A DNA stretch of 5,292 nucleotides from an uncultured Oscillospiraceae bacterium. Its GTDB lineage: Bacteria > Bacillota > Clostridia > Oscillospirales > Acutalibacteraceae. Location: NCBI GenBank assembly GCA_900555545.1, contig USLQ01000094.1:1-5292 (forward strand). The letters run 5' to 3'. The position numbers were made by a program, and so were the translations under genes. Shown one piece after another: positions 1-5,292 of this stretch. The stretch's first letter is position 1, and each line of letters starts with the position of its first letter. Below the pieces are notes generated by a model, which saw only the letters and a list, made by a program, of their open reading frames with translations, was not told the origin of the DNA and did not search any database.

Positions 1-1799
1 AAGTACATCAGCACCTGCTTGAAGAGAGCACCGTCCGCCATCCGGTCGGAAACGCCCAGCCGTTTGAGCGTCTGATAGCGCCGGCGGTTGTCGGCCGCTT
101 CCGACAGCTGCTGGAGGGCCAGAACGGCGGCAGAGGTGATCATAAAGATGATCCCAACATACATCATCAAATACACGGCCGTAAACTTCATGCTGTACCC
201 CATATCCACCACATCCTGGCGGGCGACCATCGTGTAGTTTTCATAGGCGGGCTTTTCCATCTCCTGCAGCAGAAGATCCAGGCTGTTCGCGCCGTCCTTC
301 AGCTGGATATTGACGTACCGGTCCAGAAACTGCATATTTGCCACAGTTTCATCTGGAACTACAACCATCCCGCTGGTACCCATCAGGAAGGTATAGGAAG
401 CGATTGTCTCGATATGATCCTGAGCCGGTGTATAGGTATGGCCGTCAAGTTCCAAGGTACCGCCAGTACTCAGGTAGGTATTGAACATCTCCTCAAACCC
501 GGAGTAGTTGCTCGAAATAAGATACTGATCCCCCGTGAGTGTTTTCTCCTCCAAGCCGAGCATCCGGCACAGATGGTTGTAATCGCTCAAGCGCATGAAC
601 GGCAGTGTGCCCATAGCCATTGTTTTTTCGAGCTCATCCAGTCCGCCGGGGGCAAACACCTCATAGGTCAAATCATTTTCATAGTAGGTGTTAAATTCTA
701 TATAGTCGCGGGCCACGGCGGAGAGGTCAAATCCGTTCTCCTCTGCTGTCTGGGCAAAGGTTGTGCGTTCCCACGCCTCACGGTCAAAATCCCGGTTGAC
801 ATTAGCCATGACCGAGACGTCATATGGGGCGATGGAATCAATATCCTTGGTGAACAGATCGCCAACCGTGAGCCCGCAGGAGATCGTTCCGATGGAGAGC
901 AGGAGCATCAGGCAGACGAGCGAGATGGAGATAAAATTGGTGTTCATCTTGCTGCTGAACTGACGAACCACAAAGGCGTTGAGCTTTTTGTAGTAGATCC
1001 CCTTGCAGGACCGGGCGACATCCAGGATGATCCCCGCAACCGCAAAGAAAAAGACAAACGTACCAAAAAATCCAATCACCAGACAGGCCGCAAATTCCCT
1101 GTCGAATTCGGAGAGCCCATTGTCGAACAGCAGCCAGTACGCCGTGCCAAGCATCGCACAGCCGATCACTAACGCCAGCAGATTTACCCACCGGCGATGG
1201 AAGCGGAGCGTCTCGCCGCGGCGGCCGCTGTTGAGCAGATCGATCAATTTGATCCGCGAGATCTGGTGTGTATTAAAGATCATGGAGATCAGAAATACGA
1301 CCACAAAACAGATGAGCGTTTTGACAAGAGCATCCACGGAGAACACAATCTCGAAGTCCGAAATTGTCACCCCCAACAGCAGCGCCGAGAGGGAGGAGAA
1401 TGCCTGAGACAGCACCACGCCGAGCGCTAGACCGATCACCAGGGACAGCAGGCCTACGAGGAAGGTCTCCATCGCCATCATCAGGGCGATCCGCGTCCGG
1501 TCCATCCCAAGAGTGAGATAAATCCCCAGCTCTGCGCTGCGGCGCTTCATGAGGAACTTATTGGCATACAGGATCAAAAATCCCAGGATCACTGCTACCA
1601 GTACGGAGATGTAACCCATCAGCTTGATACCAGTCTGCATCAGTTCGCTCATGGAGGCGCTCAGATCGAGGATGGCCTGCTGCGACTCGATAGAATTGAA
1701 CACATAGAACATGCATACGCCGAGCATGAGCGTCAGGAAATAGACAGAGTAATCCTTAAAGCTCTTCTTGACGTTTCCCCTGGCCAACTTAAATAACAT
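1..1799 (-). CDS. Bce-type (BceB-like) FtsX-family ABC transporter permease, C-terminus cut off by window edge
   Basis: Membrane subunit of a peptide-sensing and resistance ABC transporter, partner of the ATPase encoded just upstream. I translated it by hand from an ATG at 1799; sampled across its whole length, the frame stays open for 599 residues to the window edge, with no stop. Hydrophobic segments lie near residues 16-38, 57-80, 107-132, 158-176, 204-225, 239-260 and 289-312. A soluble domain of about 225 residues follows, then an eighth helix near 539-561. This is the BceB plan: ten helices with a large outside domain between helices 7 and 8, which in the family takes part in peptide sensing. 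FtsX-type cytoplasmic coupling motifs are visible: FLMKRRSAELGIYLTLGM at 82-99 and RYQTLKRLGVS at 574-584, followed by FKQVLMY at 593-599. Family members are about 650 residues, so roughly 50-70 residues with helices 9-10 are missing here. The start overlaps the ATPase gene by 11 bases and has a good ribosome site. The substrate (bacitracin, lantibiotic or other) cannot be read from sequence. Confidence 0.95.
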   Translation of the reverse strand, partial: MLFKLARGNVKKSFKDYSVYFLTLMLGVCMFYVFNSIESQQAILDLSASMSELMQTGIKLMGYISVLVAVILGFLILYANKFLMKRRSAELGIYLTLGMDRTRIALMMAMETFLVGLLSLVIGLALGVVLSQAFSSLSALLLGVTISDFEIVFSVDALVKTLICFVVVFLISMIFNTHQISRIKLIDLLNSGRRGETLRFHRRWVNLLALVIGCAMLGTAYWLLFDNGLSEFDREFAACLVIGFFGTFVFFFAVAGIILDVARSCKGIYYKKLNAFVVRQFSSKMNTNFISISLVCLMLLLSIGTISCGLTVGDLFTKDIDSIAPYDVSVMANVNRDFDREAWERTTFAQTAEENGFDLSAVARDYIEFNTYYENDLTYEVFAPGGLDELEKTMAMGTLPFMRLSDYNHLCRMLGLEEKTLTGDQYLISSNYSGFEEMFNTYLSTGGTLELDGHTYTPAQDHIETIASYTFLMGTSGMVVVPDETVANMQFLDRYVNIQLKDGANSLDLLLQEMEKPAYENYTMVARQDVVDMGYSMKFTAVYLMMYVGIIFMITSAAVLALQQLSEAADNRRRYQTLKRLGVSDRMADGALFKQVLMY

Positions 1800-2535
1800 C
1801 GCTGTTGTCACCTCCGAGCAGGGTTACAACGTCGATGATCTTATTAAAGAAGGTCTTGCGGCTGTCCCCACCGCGGCGCAGCTCGTTGAAGATCTTGCCA
1901 TCCTTGATGAACAGAATACGGTGGCAATAGCTGGCGGTGAATGCGTCGTGCGTGACCATGAGGATCGTTGCCTGAACCTCCTCATTCAAGCGGGTCAGGC
2001 AGTCGAGCAGCATGCGGGAGGACTTGGAGTCCAGTGCGCCGGTCGGCTCATCTGCCAGGATCAGGGACGGGTTTGTCACAATTGCCCGGGCGCACGCAAC
2101 GCGCTGGCGCTGGCCTCCGGACATCTGATAGGGGTACTTCTCCAGCACGTCCTCAATCTCCAGCCGTTTGGCAATCAGATTGATGCGCGGGTCAATGTCT
2201 TTGGGATGGACATTGGTGATCGTCAGGGCCAGTGCGATATTCTCACGCGCTGTGAGGGTATCCAGCAGGTTAAAATCCTGAAAAATGAAGCCAAGCTTTT
2301 CCCGGCGGAACTTGGAGAGCTTGTTGGGCTTGAGCTTAGTGATATCGCCGCATGTGACAGTATCGATCGTGGAGATGCAGTTGAGCACCGTGGTCTTGCC
2401 GGAGCCGGACGGCCCCATAATCCCCACGAACTCACCCTGAGCTACCTCAAAGCTGATGCCGTCGACAGCCTTTGTCACACTCCCCTTTGCGCCATAGTAT
2501 TTTTCAATATTGCGTACACTTAATACGTTTTCCAT
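1789..2535 (-). CDS. Bce-type (BceA-like) ABC transporter ATP-binding protein
   Basis: Cytoplasmic ATPase, 248 residues, that powers the adjacent BceB-type permease in resistance to cell-wall-active peptides. Visible motifs: Walker [10 protein letters not shown] at 41-49, Q-loop Gln86 in [12 protein letters not shown], signature MSGGQRQR at 138-145, Walker B LILADEP at 158-164 with catalytic Glu163, D-loop GALDS, and H-loop His196 in MVTHD. The N-terminal [20 protein letters not shown] and the C-terminal [10 protein letters not shown] followed by LLGG are typical of the BceA/VraF branch rather than of LolD or MacB. An ATG at 2595 would add 20 residues, but they do not look like the family and would overlap the promoter; the ATG at 2535 has a perfect ribosome site, so I chose it. 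Between Gly63 and Asp64 about 7 residues normally present (the strand ending in N-G before DIT/DMT) appear to be missing; all catalytic motifs are retained. A promoter and probable operator lie directly upstream. Confidence 0.96.
   Translation of the reverse strand: MENVLSVRNIEKYYGAKGSVTKAVDGISFEVAQGEFVGIMGPSGSGKTTVLNCISTIDTVTCGDITKLKPNKLSKFRREKLGFIFQDFNLLDTLTARENIALALTITNVHPKDIDPRINLIAKRLEIEDVLEKYPYQMSGGQRQRVACARAIVTNPSLILADEPTGALDSKSSRMLLDCLTRLNEEVQATILMVTHDAFTASYCHRILFIKDGKIFNELRRGGDSRKTFFNKIIDVVTLLGGDNSDVI
1808..1815 (-). promoter_or_regulatory. Ribosome binding site of the permease gene, inside the ATPase gene
   Basis: The minus strand reads GGAGGTGA, then 8 bases, then the ATG at 1799. 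This near-perfect Shine-Dalgarno sequence lies within the last codons of the ATPase gene and fixes the permease start. The two reading frames then overlap by 11 bases, so translation of the pair is probably coupled. Confidence 0.85.
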
Positions 2536-2542
2536 GCGTGTT

Positions 2543-2550
2543 ACCTCCTT
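2543..2550 (-). promoter_or_regulatory. Ribosome binding site of the ATPase gene
   Basis: The minus strand reads AAGGAGGT, a perfect Shine-Dalgarno match, then 8 bases before the ATG at 2535. It decides in favour of the 248-residue product over the longer frame opening at 2595. It is much stronger than the sites of the four coupled upstream genes, suggesting higher transporter output than regulator output. Confidence 0.9.
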
Positions 2551-2565
2551 GAAAACTATGGCTCT

Positions 2566-2595
2566 ATTGTACCCCAATGTGCGTCCTGCTGCCAT
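2566..2595 (-). promoter_or_regulatory. Probable promoter of the transporter genes, weak -35
   Basis: In the 75-base gap between kinase and ATPase genes, the minus strand carries TACAAT (2571-2566), 5 of 6 matches to the sigma-70/SigA -10 box. ATGGCA (2595-2590), 4 of 6 matches to TTGACA, lies 18 bases upstream. Transcription would start near 2559, leaving a leader of about 24 bases that holds the ribosome site. A good -10 with a poor -35 and long spacer is the usual shape of an activator-dependent promoter, which fits control by the OmpR-type regulator encoded upstream. I saw no terminator hairpin in the gap, so read-through from the kinase gene is also likely. Confidence 0.6.
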
Positions 2596-2603
2596 CGCTT
2601 TAT

Positions 2604-2639
2604 CTTACGGTCAACTTACGGTTTTGTCACTTTGCGTCA
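2604..2639 (-). promoter_or_regulatory. Probable operator for the BceR-type regulator (repeat-rich, overlaps kinase 3' end)
   Basis: The minus strand contains an exact direct repeat, ACCGTAAG, at 2622-2615 and 2611-2604, 11 bases apart (one helical turn). It also contains TGAC half-sites at 2639-2636 and 2629-2626, 10 bases apart, and a third at 2613-2610. TGACA-AAAC-CGTAA (2629-2616) is an imperfect inverted repeat with a 4-base spacer. It resembles the TNACA-N4-TGTAA layout I recall for BceR-type operators. The cluster ends 8 bases upstream of the candidate -35 and is centred about 60 bases before the inferred start of transcription, a normal activator position. Half of it lies in the last codons of the kinase gene. 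The repeats are seen directly; the identity of the bound protein is inferred. Confidence 0.55.
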
Positions 2640-3642
2640 GGGCGGCCAGCTCGCTGACGGGGAATTCGATGGTCAGCGCCGTCCCCTGTCCCTCCTGCGA
2701 CTGGGCGGAGATCCCTACACCAAGCTTGCGGCAGAGCTTTTGACACAGATAGAGCCCAATGCCCGTAGATTTGCCGTACCGGCGACCCGTCTGCCCGGTG
2801 AAGCCCTTATCAAAAATGCGGGGCAGGTCGCTCGCCGGGATCCCGATTCCGTTATCTGAAACGGTCAGATACACGCTGCCGCTCCTGCAGTCGGCGGAAA
2901 AACGGATGACCGGATCCGTCCCCCGCTTGTATTTGATTGCATTATTGATGATCTGATTGAGAATAAATTCCATCCACTTGACATCCGTGTAGACTGCGAC
3001 ATCCTCCCGGAGCGGCTCCACGGCAATTTTATTCTCAATAAAGGCGCGGGAATTGCGGCGGATGACACCGTTGACCAGCGACTTGAGCGAAGTCCGGCGG
3101 ATGATGTAGTCCTTGTGCGTCTGGGCGCTGCGGGCGTAAAAGAGCGTCTGTTCCAGCAAAAAGTCGACCCGGTCCAGCTCACGGGAGATATCCGACCCCA
3201 CCGCGCCCGGATGGTTCTCCAGGATCAGGCGCGTACTCGCGAGGGGCGTTTTAATCTCGTGCGCCCAGGTTTCAATATACTCGCGATAGTCCTCCGAATC
3301 CCGCCGGACGGCTGCAATGGCGTCATTCTGTTCCTTATTGCACTGGAGCAGGACGGAGCGCATGATTTTGCCCTCCGTAAAATCAGGCTCCCCGATCACG
3401 GAGCCGATGAGCGTCTTGCGGTCCAATTCATCCAGCACACCGAGCAGATCGCGGTAATACCGGCGGCGTTTCACAAAATCCGCACCAAACGCCAGCGAGA
3501 AGCAGAACAGCAGGATGAATGCCAGTAAAAAGCCGAGGGACGGCTCCCCCAGCGCCGCAATGCACAGCACGACCACAACGGCCGGCACAACCACGCTGAT
3601 TACCAGCCCAACGCGATCCCTAAAATAATTCCAAAAACTCAT
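2611..3642 (-). CDS. BceS-type intramembrane-sensing histidine kinase
   Basis: Inner-membrane sensor kinase of 343 residues that would phosphorylate the OmpR-type regulator encoded just upstream. Two hydrophobic helices (about 12-30 and 36-54) are separated by only some five residues, so it has almost no outside domain. This is the intramembrane-sensing design in which BceS-like kinases take their signal from the ABC transporter. Next comes the H-box WAHEIKTPLAS with phospho-acceptor His128, the N-box NQIINNAIKY (229-238), the G1 box DNGIGI (263-268), the F-box RIFDKGFTG (275-283), and the G2 region STGIGLYL (292-299). The FDKGFTG and STGIGLYLCQKLCRKLG stretches are hallmarks of the BceS/VraG-neighbour kinase group. 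Its ATG overlaps the stop of the regulator gene as ATGA, with AGGGG 8 bases upstream. Its own 3' end carries part of the probable operator for the transporter genes. All catalytic boxes look intact. Confidence 0.96.
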   Translation of the reverse strand: MSFWNYFRDRVGLVISVVVPAVVVVLCIAALGEPSLGFLLAFILLFCFSLAFGADFVKRRRYYRDLLGVLDELDRKTLIGSVIGEPDFTEGKIMRSVLLQCNKEQNDAIAAVRRDSEDYREYIETWAHEIKTPLASTRLILENHPGAVGSDISRELDRVDFLLEQTLFYARSAQTHKDYIIRRTSLKSLVNGVIRRNSRAFIENKIAVEPLREDVAVYTDVKWMEFILNQIINNAIKYKRGTDPVIRFSADCRSGSVYLTVSDNGIGIPASDLPRIFDKGFTGQTGRRYGKSTGIGLYLCQKLCRKLGVGISAQSQEGQGTALTIEFPVSELAALTQSDKTVS

Positions 3643-4301
3643 AGCGAATACCCCTGCCCCCTGTGTGTCTGGATCAGATCCCCTGCGCCCACAGATTTGA
3701 GCTTGCGCCGCAGGCGGTTTACATTGACGGTCAGTGTGTTCTCATCCACAAACTCATCCGTCTGCCAGAGCGCGTTCATCAGCTGATCGCGTGTGACAAT
3801 ATTCTCTCCGGCGCGCATAAGCGTTTCCAGGATTAAAGTCTCGTTGCGGGACAGCTCGCATTCCCCCGACGGACCGGACACACTGGCGCGTGCGATATGG
3901 AGCACCACGCCTCCAAAGGACAGCTCACTGCCCGGATCGGAATGGTAGGCACGCCGCAGGGCGTTCTTGATCCGCATGAGTAGAATCTGGACATTGTACG
4001 GTTTTGTCACGTAGTCGTCCGCCCCCACATTCATGGCGGACAGCTCGTCCACCTCGCTGTCCGAACTGGTCACCATAATAATCGGCAAGTCCGATTTTTT
4101 GCGCAGCTCCATACAGATCTTGCAGCCGTCGCTGTCCGGCAGATAGAGGTCCAGCAGTGCCAAAGCGGCGTTCTGCTCGAGAATTTGACCTGCCGCATGT
4201 ACAAAATCCGTAACAACAAAAGTCTCGTATCCGTTGCGTTCCAAAAAGAGAGAGAGCTCCCGCGCGATGCGCGGATCATCCTCCACAATAGCGATCTTCA
4301 T
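3639..4301 (-). CDS. BceR-type OmpR/PhoB-family response regulator
   Basis: DNA-binding response regulator of 220 residues, the expected partner of the BceS-type kinase that follows it. Receiver domain (about 1-115): acidic pair Asp8/Asp9 in MKIAIVEDD, phospho-acceptor Asp51 in LLDLYLPD, Thr78 in IIMVTSS, and Lys100 in YVTKPY. Winged-helix effector domain (about 125-220): SRNETLILETLM, the recognition-helix region DENTLTVNVNRLRRKLK (186-202), and the closing wing QTHRGQGYSL. Length and order are standard for the family. Regulator-before-kinase order followed by the ATPase and permease genes is the classic Bce module layout, so the likely target is the transporter promoter downstream. The start overlaps the preceding regulator's stop (ATGA), with a run of six G as ribosome site 7 bases before the ATG. 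Nothing appears broken. Confidence 0.96.
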   Translation of the reverse strand: MKIAIVEDDPRIARELSLFLERNGYETFVVTDFVHAAGQILEQNAALALLDLYLPDSDGCKICMELRKKSDLPIIMVTSSDSEVDELSAMNVGADDYVTKPYNVQILLMRIKNALRRAYHSDPGSELSFGGVVLHIARASVSGPSGECELSRNETLILETLMRAGENIVTRDQLMNALWQTDEFVDENTLTVNVNRLRRKLKSVGAGDLIQTHRGQGYSL

Positions 4302-4936
4302 GATTGATCCCCCCGGTGCATGTTCTGATAGTAAAACACGGCCAAATTTGTCCGGTCCCGCAGTTCAAGTTTATCCAGTACCGCACTGATATAGTTGCGT
4401 ACTGTCCCTTCGCTGAGGCAGAGCGCACCGGCGATCTCCCGGTTGCTGTCCCCCTTGGCGACGAGCTCAATCACACGGTATTCCCGCTCCGAAAGGCCGT
4501 GGCCCTTATAATCAAAGATCTGTTCCCGCCGGATGATCCCCGGCAGCTTGCCGGCCACAGAGTTGCCAAATACGCTCTGCCCTGCAAAGACGGCCTTGAC
4601 CGCAGGGGCGATACTCTCAAAGTCCTGCTTAATGATATATCCCTTAGCCCCGATACGCAGCGCCTGAACAATATAGCTGTCATCCTCAAAGGTGGTCAGG
4701 AACAGGATCCGCGCCTCCGGGAACTCCTCCAAAATCCGCCCCGCGGCCTCAAGCCCGGTCAGGCCGGCCATACGGATATCCATCAGCAGTACGTCCACCT
4801 GCTGCTCCCGGTAGTGCGCACACGCCTCCTCCCCGGAATACCCGGTCCACACCACAGTGATCTCCGGGTCGGCCTCCAAAATCGTCTGGACGGAGGCACA
4901 GACGAGGCGGTCGTCATCGACAATGGCAATCTTCAT
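4298..4936 (-). CDS. NarL/LuxR-family response regulator (LiaR-like)
   Basis: DNA-binding response regulator of 212 residues, partner of the kinase encoded directly upstream. Receiver domain (about 1-120): acidic residues Asp7-Asp9 in MKIAIVDDD, phospho-acceptor Asp53 in LLMDIRM, the LTTFEDDSYIVQALRIGAKGY stretch in which Thr81/Thr82 follow the fourth strand, and Lys103 in YIIKQ. The C-terminal LuxR-type helix-turn-helix spans about 148-201, from LSEREYRVIELVAKGDSNRE through GTVRNYISAVLDKL. Family members in Firmicutes (LiaR, VraR, DegU-like) often govern cell-envelope stress, but the specific regulon is not visible. The ATG at 4936 forms an ATGA overlap with the kinase stop and has AAAGGGG 7 bases upstream. 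Its own stop overlaps the BceR-type gene in the same way. It belongs to a different family from that neighbour, so it is not a tandem duplicate. Confidence 0.95.
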   Translation of the reverse strand: MKIAIVDDDRLVCASVQTILEADPEITVVWTGYSGEEACAHYREQQVDVLLMDIRMAGLTGLEAAGRILEEFPEARILFLTTFEDDSYIVQALRIGAKGYIIKQDFESIAPAVKAVFAGQSVFGNSVAGKLPGIIRREQIFDYKGHGLSEREYRVIELVAKGDSNREIAGALCLSEGTVRNYISAVLDKLELRDRTNLAVFYYQNMHRGDQS

Positions 4937-5292
4937 GCGTTTTCCCCTTTCTTTGGAATCGTGACAAAAATATGGAAACCAGCCTGCCTGTTCACCGTGA
5001 ATGTCCCACCCAGCAGGTTCACCCGGTCCTCGATATTCCGCAGGCCCATCCCGTCCCCTTTGGATGCGCCCACGGATGTGCCGTTATCAGTCACTGCCAG
5101 CTGATAGAAGCCCGGGAACTCCCGCACCCGCACACCGGCGCGTGTGGCGTTGGAGTGGCGCGCCGTATTGGTCAGCGCCTCCCCGATCACGGCAAGGAAG
5201 CAGCGTTTGACGTCCGTAGGCAATTCCTCCGCACCGATCTGCACATCCACTGGGCAAAAGGTAAAGCGCTGCGCCATCTCCTCCACCCGGGC
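4933..5292 (-). CDS. NarL/LiaS-type sensor histidine kinase, C-terminal ATP-binding part only (N-terminus outside window)
   Basis: The final 119 residues of a histidine kinase; the frame is open to the window edge, so the input and dimerisation (HisKA_3) domains, including the phospho-acceptor His, are not visible. What is present is a HATPase_c domain of the NarL-kinase type. The N-box is in FLAVIGEALTNTARHSNAT, the G1 region is VTDNG, and the G2 region is GDGMGLRNIEDRVNLLGG, ending in FVTIPKKGENA. The GTG at 5286 should not be taken as a start, because two further in-frame codons precede it and the product would be only half a domain. The G1 box reads DNGTS rather than DNGxG. The stop overlaps the start of the NarL-type regulator by 4 bases (ATGA), which marks the two as a kinase-regulator pair. 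The stimulus is unknown. Confidence 0.93.
   Translation of the reverse strand, partial: ARVEEMAQRFTFCPVDVQIGAEELPTDVKRCFLAVIGEALTNTARHSNATRAGVRVREFPGFYQLAVTDNGTSVGASKGDGMGLRNIEDRVNLLGGTFTVNRQAGFHIFVTIPKKGENA

Noticed and set aside
414..1172. Long plus-strand open frame of 252 codons
   Set aside because: Antisense to the well-supported permease gene; composition is unlike any family I know, there is no ribosome site, and the frame follows from the codon bias of the opposite strand.
838..1191. Minus-strand open frame of 117 codons within the permease
   Set aside because: Out of frame with the continuous permease frame, which carries the expected helices; the two cannot both be the main product, and this one has no family features.
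1768..2523. Plus-strand open frame of 251 codons
   Set aside because: Exactly antisense to the ATPase gene, which carries every ABC motif; a mirror-frame shadow.
2536..2595. N-terminal extension of the ATPase from the ATG at 2595
   Set aside because: The extra 20 residues cover the -10 box and ribosome site of the better start and do not resemble the family's N-terminus.
2536..2610. Terminator between the kinase and ATPase genes
   Set aside because: No stable hairpin followed by a T-run on the minus strand could be found in the 75-base gap.
4269..4936. The two adjacent response regulators as a tandem duplication, because both begin MKIAIV
   Set aside because: Their output domains belong to different families (LuxR helix-turn-helix and OmpR winged helix), and synonymous codons differ in the shared start, so the likeness reflects the common receiver fold.
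4304..5104. Plus-strand open frame of 266 codons
   Set aside because: Antisense to the NarL-type regulator and kinase; no recognisable domain and no ribosome site.
1..5292. Mobile element, CRISPR array, tRNA or other RNA gene
   Set aside because: No long direct or inverted repeats, transposase frame or RNA-like folds were seen; coding regions cover nearly all the window.

Overview
The window is packed with genes, all on the minus strand, and reads from its high-coordinate end to its low-coordinate end. Base composition looks mid-50s percent G+C by eye. The proteins are typical Firmicutes types (Bce-type antimicrobial peptide resistance modules, a LiaS/NarL-type kinase), and most genes have a G-rich ribosome site. 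A gut-type Clostridia lineage such as Oscillospiraceae is my best guess, but the sequence does not prove it.

Layout, in transcription order: (1) 5292-4933, the last 119 residues of a NarL/LiaS-type histidine kinase whose start lies outside the window; (2) 4936-4298, a NarL/LuxR-family response regulator; (3) 4301-3639, an OmpR-family response regulator of the BceR type; (4) 3642-2611, a short-looped, two-helix membrane histidine kinase of the BceS type; (5) a 75-base gap holding a probable promoter and ribosome site, with a repeat-rich probable operator just upstream that overlaps the 3' end of the kinase gene; (6) 2535-1789, a BceA-type ABC ATPase; (7) 1799-1, a BceB-type ten-helix permease cut off by the window edge after eight helices. 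The first four genes are joined by three identical 4-base ATGA stop/start overlaps. The ATPase and permease overlap by 11 bases.

How they fit together: in Bce modules the permease and ATPase detect and clear cell-wall-active peptides, and pass the signal to the intramembrane-sensing kinase. The kinase phosphorylates its OmpR-type regulator, which raises transcription of the transporter genes. The probable operator and promoter in front of the ATPase gene fit that feedback loop. The less usual feature is a second two-component system of another family, joined by translational coupling directly in front of the Bce pair. This suggests co-production of two envelope-stress circuits. A second oddity is an apparent 7-residue in-frame deletion in the ATPase, in a segment the family normally conserves.

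I saw no RNA genes, mobile elements, CRISPR arrays or long repeats, and no gene-free stretch over 75 bases. The numerous plus-strand open frames are antisense shadows.
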